DNA of 7,269 nucleotides from Gemmatimonadota bacterium (GTDB lineage: Bacteria > Gemmatimonadota > Gemmatimonadetes > Palauibacterales > Palauibacteraceae): NCBI GenBank assembly GCA_030601615.1, contig JAUVTH010000071.1, positions 1-7,269 of the forward strand. Reading direction: 5' to 3'. This document shows, piece by piece, positions 1 through 5,934 of this stretch; the stretch's first letter is position 1; each line of letters starts with the position of its first letter. A program made the position numbers and the translations under genes. Below the pieces are notes generated by a model. The model saw only the letters and a list, made by a program, of their open reading frames with translations, had not been told where the DNA came from and did no database searches.

Positions 1-1164
1 TACCGGCGTGGCGCCGTGTTCGCGAACCCGTGCTACACGCAGATCCACCCGACCTGCATCCCGGTGGCCGGCGACTACCAGTCGAAGCTCACGCTGATGA
101 GCGAATCGCTGCGTAACGATGGCCGCATCTGGGTGTCGAACACGGTGGATGACGACCGCGCCCCCGGAGACATCCCCGAGGACGAGCGCGACTACTACCT
201 CGAGCGCATGTATCCGGCGTTTGGAAACCTGGTTCCGCGGGACCTGGCGTCACGTCGCGCCAAGGACATGTGCGATCAGGGGAAGGGCGTCGGCGATACG
301 AAGCTCGGCGTGTATCTGGACTTCGAGGATGCCATCCAGCGCCTGGGCAGGGACGCGATCGAAGCCCGGTACGGCAACCTGTTCGAGATGTACGAGCGTA
401 TAACGGGCGAGGACCCGTACAAGGTGCCGATGCGCATCTACCCGGCGCCGCACTACACCATGGGTGGCCTGTGGGTGGACTACAACCTGATGACCACCAT
501 TCCGGGCCTGTATGCGATCGGAGAGGCCAACTTCTCGGATCACGGCGCCAACCGGCTGGGTGCGAGCGCGCTCATGCAGGGCGTAGCGGACGGATACTTC
601 GTGCTTCCATACACGATCTCCGACTACCTGGCGCAGGCGAAGCTCGATCCGGTCGCCGAGGACCACCTCGAGGTTCGGGGTACGCTGGAAGATGTGGAGG
701 CGCGTACCGCCCGGCTTCTCGCTCTGGATGGAACTCGCACGGTCAACAGCTTCCACAAGGAGATCGGTCGCATCGTGTGGGACGAGTGCGGGATGGGTCG
801 GGACGCCGCGGGCCTCGAGAGGGCGCTCGAGACGATCCCGGCCCTCAGACAGGAGTTCTGGGAGAATGCCAAGGTCGTCGGCGATGGAGAGTCGATCAAC
901 CAGACGCTCGAGCGAGCCGGCCGGGTCGCCGACTTCCTGGAGCTCGCCGAGGTCATGTGCCTCGACGCCCTCGTGCGAGAAGAGTCGTGCGGCGGACATT
1001 TCAGGGAGGAGCACCAGACGCCCGACGGCGAGGCGAGGCGCGACGACGAGAACTTCATGCACGTGACCGTGTGGGAGTACACCGGGCCGGACGGTGCGCC
1101 GCGGGAGCACCGCGAGCCCCTGGAGTTCGAATACGTTCCTCCGACCCAACGGAGCTACAAATAA
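1..1164 (+). CDS. sdhA: Succinate dehydrogenase / fumarate reductase flavoprotein subunit (3' part, 5' end outside the window)
   Basis: This is the flavoprotein subunit of complex II; it oxidises succinate to fumarate (or the reverse) at a covalently bound FAD and passes electrons to SdhB. The frame is open from base 1, so the gene is cut by the window edge and the GTG at 16 is not its start. About 387 codons remain; the family is usually around 600-650 residues, so the N-terminal FAD-binding Rossmann region and the FAD-attaching histidine are missing. Counting from base 1, visible motifs are QIHPT (substrate-site His16), RDLASR (near residue 85, region of the proton-shuttle arginine), PHYTMGG (His151), the FAD-contacting GLYAIGE (170-175) and HGANRLG (Arg185). 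The C-terminal helical domain follows, with IVWDECGM and the ending RSYK. The motif wording resembles the non-enterobacterial SdhA type. The stop TAA shares its last base with the sdhB ATG, so the subunits are translationally coupled. Confidence in the family is very high; SDH versus FRD direction cannot be told from sequence. Confidence 0.97.
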   Translation, partial: YRRGAVFANPCYTQIHPTCIPVAGDYQSKLTLMSESLRNDGRIWVSNTVDDDRAPGDIPEDERDYYLERMYPAFGNLVPRDLASRRAKDMCDQGKGVGDTKLGVYLDFEDAIQRLGRDAIEARYGNLFEMYERITGEDPYKVPMRIYPAPHYTMGGLWVDYNLMTTIPGLYAIGEANFSDHGANRLGASALMQGVADGYFVLPYTISDYLAQAKLDPVAEDHLEVRGTLEDVEARTARLLALDGTRTVNSFHKEIGRIVWDECGMGRDAAGLERALETIPALRQEFWENAKVVGDGESINQTLERAGRVADFLELAEVMCLDALVREESCGGHFREEHQTPDGEARRDDENFMHVTVWEYTGPDGAPREHREPLEFEYVPPTQRSYK

Positions 1165-1907
1165 TGAGACTCAAGCTTCACGTCTGGCGGCAGGTATCTC
1201 CGTCCCAGCGCGGGGGCTTCGTCACGTACGAGACCGATGCCAGCGAGCACATGTCCTTCCTCGAGATGCTGGACGTGGTGAACGAAGATCTCGAGTTGAA
1301 GGGCGAGGACCCGATCGCGTTCGACAGCGACTGCCGCGAGGGAATCTGCGGAACGTGCGGGATGGTCATCAACGGCCGTCCGCACGGTCCTTGGAAGCGC
1401 ACCACGGTGTGCCAGCTCCACATGCGGGAGTACAGCGACGGAGATGAGATCTGGATCGAACCGTGGCGAGCGGACGGGTTCCCCCTCCAGAAGGACCTGT
1501 TCGTGGATCGGTCCGCGTTCGACCGGATCGTGGCTGCCGGTGGCTACATCAGTGTCCGTACGGGCAGCACGCCCGACGCGAACGTCATACTGGTCCGGCA
1601 GGAGAACGCCGAGAAGTCGATGGACGCGGCGGTCTGCATCGGGTGCGGTGCCTGCGTCGCCGCGTGCCCCAACGCATCGGCGATGCTGTTCACCTCGGCC
1701 AAGGCGGCGCACCTGAACCTGCTGCCCCAGGGCCAGCCAGAGCGGTGGGACCGGGTGCTGAACATGATCCTGACGATGGAGGCCGATAGCTTCGGCACGT
1801 GCACGAACCACGGGGCGTGCGAGAACGCGTGTCCGAAGGAGATCAAGATCGACGTGATCGCGATGCTCAATCGTGATTACCTGAAAGCGTTCCTGAAGGC
1901 GGGTTGA
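1164..1907 (+). CDS. sdhB: Succinate dehydrogenase / fumarate reductase iron-sulfur subunit
   Basis: This protein carries the electron wire of complex II from FAD to the quinone site. It has 247 residues, normal for the family. The N-terminal ferredoxin domain holds a [2Fe-2S] site at Cys57, Cys62, Cys65 and Cys83 (CREGICGTC). The C-terminal domain holds CIGCGACVAACP: Cys158, Cys161 and Cys164 with Cys223 should bind [4Fe-4S], and Cys168, Cys213 and Cys219 should bind [3Fe-4S], with the same spacing logic as E. coli SdhB. All 11 expected ligand cysteines are present. The ATG is chosen because GGAG lies at 1151-1154, 9 nt upstream, and because it overlaps the sdhA stop by one base; the frame is open far upstream to 270, but that stretch lies in the wrong frame of sdhA. 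No membrane anchor gene (sdhC/D) follows; in this SDH type it usually precedes sdhA, which would be outside the window. The next gene is 19 nt away. Confidence 0.97.
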   Translation: MRLKLHVWRQVSPSQRGGFVTYETDASEHMSFLEMLDVVNEDLELKGEDPIAFDSDCREGICGTCGMVINGRPHGPWKRTTVCQLHMREYSDGDEIWIEPWRADGFPLQKDLFVDRSAFDRIVAAGGYISVRTGSTPDANVILVRQENAEKSMDAAVCIGCGACVAACPNASAMLFTSAKAAHLNLLPQGQPERWDRVLNMILTMEADSFGTCTNHGACENACPKEIKIDVIAMLNRDYLKAFLKAG

Positions 1908-1926
1908 ATCCGACGGGCGGCGGAAC

Positions 1927-2316
1927 GTGACGCTGGCGTACGTAGCGCTGGGCGGTGCACTGGGTGCCGTGGCCCGATACGGGATCAGCGGTTGGGTGTA
2001 CGACCGGATGGGCGAGACCTTTCCGTGGGGGACCGTCGTGGTCAACGTCCTCGGTTGTCTTGCCCTGGGTGCCGTCGTGCGCTGGCTGCAGGTATCGGCC
2101 GTCCCACCCGAGATTCGTCCCTTCCTGACGATCGGGCTGCTGGGGGCATTTACGACTTTCAGCACATTCAGTTACGAGACGGTGGCCCTTCTCCAGGAGG
2201 GCCAGTGGCTTCGTGCCGGTCTGTACGTGGGAGGGAGCGTCGCGCTGGGTCTGATCGCGATGGTGGCCGGGATGGCGGTGGTCACGACGGTTGTGCGAGC
2301 GGGAGGAGGCGCATGA
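1927..2316 (+). CDS. crcB: CrcB/Fluc family fluoride channel
   Basis: This is a small inner-membrane fluoride channel that works as a dimer and lets F- leave the cytoplasm. The 129 residues match the usual 120-130, with four hydrophobic segments at about 3-22, 34-53, 66-88 and 98-122. Family signatures are GGALGAVARY near the N-terminus (Arg17), PWGTVVVN in helix 2 (Asn40, pore-lining asparagine) and GAFTTFSTFS at 73-82. The last is the helix-3 break with the Phe-box residues (Phe75, Phe78) and the central sodium site. Translation starts at GTG 1927, preceded by a purine-rich GGCGGCGGAA stretch. The gene sits 19 nt after sdhB and overlaps the following DUF190 gene by ATGA, so it is probably co-transcribed with both. 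There is no room for a fluoride riboswitch directly upstream. A single crcB is enough because many CrcB proteins form dual-topology homodimers. Family identity is very sure; fluoride specificity is inferred from the family. Confidence 0.96.
   Translation: MTLAYVALGGALGAVARYGISGWVYDRMGETFPWGTVVVNVLGCLALGAVVRWLQVSAVPPEIRPFLTIGLLGAFTTFSTFSYETVALLQEGQWLRAGLYVGGSVALGLIAMVAGMAVVTTVVRAGGGA
2302..2309 (+). promoter_or_regulatory. Strong Shine-Dalgarno for the DUF190 gene
   Basis: GGAGGAGG lies inside the 3' end of crcB, 3 nt before the ATG at 2313. It supports the ATGA-overlap start and suggests that the downstream protein is translated at least as well as the channel. Confidence 0.8.
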
Positions 2317-2675
2317 AGGCGTTCGAGGGCGACCGCACCCTGATGCGGATCTTCATCGGAGAGAGCGATCGCTGCTCCGCCGGCCCACACAAGGGGAAGC
2401 CGCTGTACCGGGCGCTCCTGGAGATGCTGCGTGAGCATGGTTGCGCCGGAGCGACTGTGGTGCAGGGGATCGCCGGCTTCGGGGCGAGCGCCCGTATCCA
2501 CACGGGCAGCCTTCTCCGTCTGTCCATGGACCTTCCTGTTATCGTAGAGGTCGTGGACGAGGACGCGAGAATCCAGGAGGTCTTGCCGCTGATGGACGAG
2601 ATGATCGGCGGAGGACTCGTGACGCTGGAAAAAGCACATGTGGTGCTATACCGCGCGGAGCCGTGCGAGGAATAA
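2313..2675 (+). CDS. DUF190 (PII-like) protein, partner of CrcB
   Basis: This 120-residue cytosolic protein belongs to the DUF190 family, which has the PII/GlnB-like ferredoxin fold and often sits next to crcB. The sequence shows RIFIGESDR (12-20), GKPLYRALLEMLREHG (28-43), the family hallmark GATVVQGIAGFGASARIHT (46-64), DLPVIVEVVDE (73-83), then an amphipathic helix and GLVTLEKAHVVLY. These fit a beta-alpha-beta repeat with the T-loop-like region after GFG. PII-fold proteins usually form trimers that bind small molecules and regulate transporters. Regulation of CrcB is an inference from gene pairing, not something visible here. The start is the ATG overlapping the crcB stop, with GGAGGAGG just upstream. 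Only 2 nt separate its stop from the next gene. The sensed ligand is unknown. Confidence 0.95.
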   Translation: MKAFEGDRTLMRIFIGESDRCSAGPHKGKPLYRALLEMLREHGCAGATVVQGIAGFGASARIHTGSLLRLSMDLPVIVEVVDEDARIQEVLPLMDEMIGGGLVTLEKAHVVLYRAEPCEE

Positions 2676-2677
2676 AG

Positions 2678-3340
2678 ATGGGTTTCTGTGCCACCCAGCT
2701 GGACCGGTTGGTGCCGCTGTGGGAGCGGATGCTGAGCCATCCGTTCCTCATTCAGACGCGTGACGGGACGATCCCGCACGACACATTCGCCAGCTGGATG
2801 CGCCAGGACTATCTGTTCGTGGAGGCCGCCATTCCGTTCCTCGCGGCGCTCATCCACAAGGGTCCTGCAAGCCATTGGGAACCCATGACGCAGGCAATCG
2901 GAGCGCTGATCCGCGAGCTTCGGTTGTTCGAAGAACGTGCGGAAGCGGTGGGTGTGGAGATCAAGGGCACTCAACCTTCCTTCACGACTCACGCCTACAG
3001 CCAGTTCCTGCTCGCGACCGCGCAGAACGCATCGTACGAGGAATCCTACACCGTGCTGTACGCGGCCGAGAAGGCCTACCACGATTCGTGGCAGATGGTT
3101 CGCAAGGGGCTGGATCCCGATTCCCCCTGGTGGCCGTTCGTCGAGAACTGGGCCGGGCCCGAGTTCGCGGGCTACGTCGGCTATCTGCAGCTGGAGCTGG
3201 ACAAGCTCGCGAAAGATGCCGGGCCCGAGAGACTGGACCGCATGGTCGAAGCGTTCGAAACGACCGTCCGGTATGAAGTGGCGTTCTGGGAGATGGCGAT
3301 GACCGGCGAGTACTGGCCCGGAATCCCGTCGATCTGCTGA
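2678..3340 (+). CDS. TenA/thiaminase-II family protein lacking the catalytic cysteine
   Basis: This is a 220-residue all-helical protein of the TENA/THI-4 family (heme-oxygenase-like fold), of normal length. Classical TenA hydrolyses aminopyrimidines for thiamin salvage. The family pattern is visible throughout: LWERMLSHPF (14-23), WMRQDYLFVE (40-49, with the conserved pyrimidine-binding Asp44), WWPFVENWAGPEF (151-163) and RYEVAFWEM (198-206, with Glu200 matching the catalytic Glu). Where classical TenA has Pro-Cys-x-x-x-Tyr, this protein reads LYAAEKAY (127-134): Ala130 falls on the cysteine position, Glu131 is next, and Tyr134 is kept. It therefore belongs with the Cys-less TenA proteins (TenA_E-like), whose substrate may be a formylated or other aminopyrimidine, or unrelated to thiamin. 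The ATG has GAGG at 2667-2670, 7 nt upstream, overlapping the end of the DUF190 gene. A Cys-containing paralogue follows 33 nt later, so this may be a divergent duplicate. Confidence 0.9.
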   Translation: MGFCATQLDRLVPLWERMLSHPFLIQTRDGTIPHDTFASWMRQDYLFVEAAIPFLAALIHKGPASHWEPMTQAIGALIRELRLFEERAEAVGVEIKGTQPSFTTHAYSQFLLATAQNASYEESYTVLYAAEKAYHDSWQMVRKGLDPDSPWWPFVENWAGPEFAGYVGYLQLELDKLAKDAGPERLDRMVEAFETTVRYEVAFWEMAMTGEYWPGIPSIC

Positions 3341-3360
3341 CAGGACCGCGGGACGGCGGC

Positions 3361-3365
3361 GGAGG
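3361..3365 (+). promoter_or_regulatory. Shine-Dalgarno that fixes the GTG start of the second TenA gene
   Basis: GGAGG lies 8 nt before GTG 3374. The nearby ATG at 3367 is out of frame with the TenA protein, so GTG is the start. Confidence 0.8.
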
Positions 3366-3373
3366 AATGAGAC

Positions 3374-4039
3374 GTGGCGTTCACGGACGAGCTGTACGAA
3401 GCGACGCGGGGAATCTGGAACGCCCAGGTTCAACATCCGTTCGTGCAGGGAATCTCGAACGGAACCCTGGATCCAGAGGTCTTCGAACGTTGGGTGCGCC
3501 AGGATTACCTCTACCTGGTCGAGTTCTCCCGCGTGTTCGCATGGGCTGCGGCGAGAGGCGATCGCCTCGAGTCGATGAGCTGGTACGCCGCGGCCCTTCA
3601 TCTCACGCTGAACACGGAGATGGCCCTCCACAGGGAGTACGCGGCGCGTTTCGGCATCACGGCCGATGAGCTGGAGGCGGAGCAGATGTGGCCCACGACG
3701 CGGGCCTACACAGACTTCCTGGTCCGAACAGCTGCTGACGGTGACCTGGCCGATCTCGTCGCGGCGCTTCTCCCGTGCGCGTGGGGTTACGTGCACATCG
3801 CCGAACGCCTCGCCGCGTCGGAGCGCCCTGCGGATCAGCGCTACGCAGATTGGATAGAGCAGTACGCTTCCGACGAGTTCCGAGAGGCTGCCGGTTGGCT
3901 CAGGTCGGAGATGGATCGACTGGCGGACGGGGTGCCTGCGGAGAAGCGAGCGCGATTGACGGACCTGTTCGTCCTGTCGAGTCGCTACGAGTGGCAGTTC
4001 TGGGAGATGTGCTGGCGCGGCGAGACCTGGGCCATGTGA
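3374..4039 (+). CDS. tenA: Aminopyrimidine aminohydrolase / thiaminase II (TenA), Cys type
   Basis: This 221-residue cytosolic protein of the TENA/THI-4 family probably hydrolyses 4-amino-5-aminomethyl-2-methylpyrimidine to the hydroxymethyl form in thiamin salvage. Its numbering lines up almost exactly with Bacillus subtilis TenA: Asp44 and Tyr47 in WVRQDYLYLVE, the nucleophile Cys135 in ALLPCAWGY, Tyr139 after it, an aromatic near Tyr164 in DWIEQYASDEF, and the catalytic Glu206 in SSRYEWQFWEM. All catalytic positions expected for a Cys-type TenA are present. It begins at GTG with a good Shine-Dalgarno and lies 33 nt after the Cys-less paralogue, probably as the last gene of the operon; a nested hairpin follows its stop. 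No other thiamin genes and no TPP riboswitch are visible nearby, so the thiamin role rests on the catalytic residues rather than on context. Confidence 0.93.
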   Translation: MAFTDELYEATRGIWNAQVQHPFVQGISNGTLDPEVFERWVRQDYLYLVEFSRVFAWAAARGDRLESMSWYAAALHLTLNTEMALHREYAARFGITADELEAEQMWPTTRAYTDFLVRTAADGDLADLVAALLPCAWGYVHIAERLAASERPADQRYADWIEQYASDEFREAAGWLRSEMDRLADGVPAEKRARLTDLFVLSSRYEWQFWEMCWRGETWAM

Positions 4040-4046
4040 ACCCGTG

Positions 4047-4110
4047 CGGGGCACACGGCGGGCAGAGGCGACGCCCCGCGTCGCCGCACCCTACCCGCCG
4101 CAACTCCCCG
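4047..4110. terminator. Nested three-tier inverted repeat between convergent operons
   Basis: Three perfect inverted-repeat arms nest here. The inner stem is GGCGACG 4067-4073 with CGTCGCC 4079-4085 (5-nt loop). The middle stem is CGGCGGG 4056-4062 with CCCGCCG 4094-4100. The outer stem is CGGGG 4047-4051 with CCCCG 4106-4110. It begins 8 nt after the plus-strand TenA stop and ends 19 nt before the 3' end of the minus-strand VWA gene. Being symmetrical, it can fold in either transcript. There is no U-tract, so it may act as a bidirectional terminator of the U-less kind, a pause site, or a 3'-end stabiliser. Confidence 0.6.
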
Positions 4111-4133
4111 TCTCAGTATCTCGCCGTCTCAGT
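4108..4133. repeat. Short direct repeat of 10 nt
   Basis: CCGTCTCAGT occurs at 4108-4117 and again at 4124-4133, one copy every 16 nt. The second copy covers the stop codon of the minus-strand VWA gene. It may be a small tandem duplication at the 3' junction. No function can be assigned. Confidence 0.5.
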
Positions 4134-5385
4134 GGGACAGGCGGATCACGAGGTCCGACGCCACCCGATTGAAAACCGCGTCCAGGTCTTCCGGGGTGGG
4201 GGCGAAATACATTCGACCCCGTGGCTGATCCGGGTTCACGGAGCCGTGCTCGTTGGCCAGGCGGGAGAGATAGTCGAGATCCGGTCGCGCGAGCTCTGAT
4301 GACGCGAGCGGGTTTCCGAGCGCGATCGTATATACGTAGACGCCGTCCGCCCGGATTCGATCCGCGACCTCGAGCCCGAGCTGCCGGGCAATCTCACGTC
4401 CCCGCAGACCGTGAGGCGGGGGTCCGCCTTCCGTCCACTCCTCGCAGTTCACGACGTTCTGACAGGCATCGGCGGCCGGGCGATCCCAGCGGTCCATCGA
4501 GATCTGGTCCGGATTGTCGAAGTACCCGCGCACCACGTTCTCGGAATACGCGGCGACAGCGAGGATCCGATCCTCTCCCCCGATAGTGCCCCGGAACGCC
4601 GTAGGACGTCCGTCGGTGAAGAACACCACGACCTTGACGGCCCGGGCTCTTGCTCTCTGACTCGTGATCTGCTGGTGTGCAAGTTCGAGGCCCTCCGCCG
4701 TGTTCGTCCACCCCAGCGACCTCATGTCTTCGATGATCCGCTGCGTCTCCAGCCTGAAATGATTCTGCAGCGGGAAACGAACGGCGGCCCGGGTGTGGAA
4801 GGAAACCAGGCCGAACTGGTCCATGGTCTCGCTGAAATGGGTGACGAAACCCCGGGCCGCCCTCTGTAGATCATCCCACGCCGCAGCCGTCCTGAGCGAG
4901 CCGGACTGGTCCAGGACGAGCACCAGATCGACCGGGGGTACCGCGGCCGTGGCCGTGGAGGCGATGTCCACGACTTCTCTGCCCAGCAGTCGCATGAGCG
5001 TCGTGGGCATGGGGCGGCGCGCCGTCACGGTGACCGTGTTCTCACCGTCTGCGTTGACTCCGAAGTGCACGTGGACGGATGTCGCGCCTTTTCCGGCTTC
5101 CACCCCGTTGGCCCGTACGACCGCGAGGGCCTGGTTGCGGGCGCTCGACCTGCCGGACCTGAGCGCCCGCCCGCCCGCCAGCACGCCTGCGTCAACGGCA
5201 CGGGACAGTTGTGACTTCACGAGAAACGCCCGCCCCGAGTCGAGGGCCAGGCCCGCCACGCCGAGCAGGATGACCAACCCGCCGGTCACCATCACCATGA
5301 CTGATCCCCTCTCGCTGAGCAGGCGCCCGGCAACACGATGCCACTGCTTCAGGAGGGCGGAAACCGGAGACACGTAACCTCGCAT
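4129..5385 (-). CDS. TadG-like protein with von Willebrand factor A domain
   Basis: This 418-residue protein resembles TadG-type envelope proteins linked to Tad/Flp pili. A short basic N-terminus (ERGSV at 25-29) precedes one membrane segment at about 29-48, followed by the Tad-domain pattern ALDSGRAFLVKSQLSRAVDAG (47-67 region), which is typical of TadG_N. A VWA domain runs from about 152 to the C-terminus. It has an intact MIDAS metal site: DQSGS at 159-163, Thr227 or Thr229 in GWTNTAEG, and Asp258 in FFTDGRP. Cys308 and Cys314 could form a disulfide outside the membrane. The G-xxxx-E prepilin cleavage motif is absent (Met32 where Glu would be), so it should stay membrane-anchored, as expected for TadG. 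The start ATG has AAAGGAG at 5391-5397 with a 5-nt spacer. It lies 36 nt after the second TadE-like gene and ends the minus-strand operon. A metal-dependent adhesive role is inferred from the domain. Confidence 0.9.
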   Translation of the reverse strand: MRGYVSPVSALLKQWHRVAGRLLSERGSVMVMVTGGLVILLGVAGLALDSGRAFLVKSQLSRAVDAGVLAGGRALRSGRSSARNQALAVVRANGVEAGKGATSVHVHFGVNADGENTVTVTARRPMPTTLMRLLGREVVDIASTATAAVPPVDLVLVLDQSGSLRTAAAWDDLQRAARGFVTHFSETMDQFGLVSFHTRAAVRFPLQNHFRLETQRIIEDMRSLGWTNTAEGLELAHQQITSQRARARAVKVVVFFTDGRPTAFRGTIGGEDRILAVAAYSENVVRGYFDNPDQISMDRWDRPAADACQNVVNCEEWTEGGPPPHGLRGREIARQLGLEVADRIRADGVYVYTIALGNPLASSELARPDLDYLSRLANEHGSVNPDQPRGRMYFAPTPEDLDAVFNRVASDLVIRLSH

Positions 5386-5390
5386 GACGG

Positions 5391-5397
5391 CTCCTTT
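5391..5397 (-). promoter_or_regulatory. Shine-Dalgarno of the TadG-like gene
   Basis: On the minus strand this reads AAAGGAG, 5 nt before the ATG at 5385. It is the only evident signal in the 36-nt gap after the TadE-like gene, and there is no terminator in the gap, so co-transcription is likely. Confidence 0.8.
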
Positions 5398-5421
5398 CGG
5401 ACCTTTTGTCTAAACGGCGGC

Positions 5422-5934
5422 CTAGAAGACCGCTCGCTCGTAGATGGGGTCTGGAAAGGCACCCTGGAAAATGCGCGCGAATGGTGTGATGGGTCTGTAA
5501 TAGTAGAAGATCTCGACGACGTATTGGGTGTTTCCCGTTTCCAGGCCGTACGATGCGAACGAAACGGGGCTGTTACCGACCCCTCCGAGCCGACTCCGGT
5601 CCTCGAAACCGGGCGACGCCACCTGCTCCAGGACCACCGGTCCGTCGCTCCTGATCTCGAGTCGCGTGACCACGGATCCGCCCCGTCGGGCCAGCTTGAT
5701 GTCCTGCCCACTGCTTGCGACCACGTTGAGCACTGTGTCGAGGCTGGTGCCGCGTGAGGCGATGTTGGCCGCCTCCCGGCTCAGCTTCGACAGGGTATAC
5801 GATACGGACAGGGCGTTCCCGATCTCGACCATTCCCAGGAACAGGAACAGGAGCAGGGGAAGCACCAGGGCGAATTCCGCTACTGCCTGTCCGCGGGTGT
5901 CCCGCACTCCGGGCCTACTGGATGAATGGCTCAT
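5422..5934 (-). CDS. TadE-like pseudopilin (second copy in the operon)
   Basis: This 170-residue protein fits the TadE-like family of minor pseudopilins associated with Tad/Flp pilus assembly. A short cytoplasmic leader ends in RGQAVAEFALVLP. Gly15 followed by Glu20 and Phe21 matches the G/xxxxE(Y/F) processing motif of Tad prepilins, and the hydrophobic segment LVLPLLLFLFLGMVEIGNAL (23-42) follows. The rest is a mixed, probably extracytoplasmic domain of low conservation ending in IYERAVF. The ATG at 5934 overlaps the end of the upstream TadE-like gene by 20 nt, and no convincing Shine-Dalgarno precedes it, so it probably relies on translational coupling; a GTG at codon 10 (5907), just after the upstream stop, is a less likely alternative start. 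Family-level call only; whether it is cut by a TadV-type peptidase is inferred from the motif. Confidence 0.85.
   Translation of the reverse strand: MSHSSSRPGVRDTRGQAVAEFALVLPLLLFLFLGMVEIGNALSVSYTLSKLSREAANIASRGTSLDTVLNVVASSGQDIKLARRGGSVVTRLEIRSDGPVVLEQVASPGFEDRSRLGGVGNSPVSFASYGLETGNTQYVVEIFYYYRPITPFARIFQGAFPDPIYERAVF

Noticed and set aside
250..1149. 299-codon open frame on the minus strand
   Set aside because: Antisense to the well-conserved C-terminal part of SdhA; no motif.
270..1163. Upstream extension of the sdhB frame
   Set aside because: The frame is open through sdhA, but the extra 298 codons are low-complexity Arg/Gly-rich shadow sequence; SdhB family similarity begins at the ATG at 1164.
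1908..1926. Fluoride riboswitch before crcB
   Set aside because: The gap is only 19 nt and the upstream sequence is sdhB coding; there is no space for the aptamer fold.
1155..2165. 336-codon open frame on the minus strand
   Set aside because: Antisense to sdhB and crcB, with no recognisable motif and no Shine-Dalgarno; a composition artefact.
3341..3373. TPP riboswitch before the second tenA gene
   Set aside because: The 33-nt gap is far too short for a THI element and contains little beyond the Shine-Dalgarno.
2282..4054. 590-codon open frame on the minus strand
   Set aside because: It lies antisense to DUF190 and both TenA genes, whose families are certain. Its predicted protein is rich in Arg, His and Pro with no domain pattern, typical of a shadow frame in GC-rich DNA.
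4411..5377. Plus-strand frames antisense to the VWA gene (4411-4869, 4793-5377)
   Set aside because: The minus-strand protein has a Tad N-terminal pattern and an intact MIDAS site; the plus-strand products are Arg/Ser/Pro-rich shadows.
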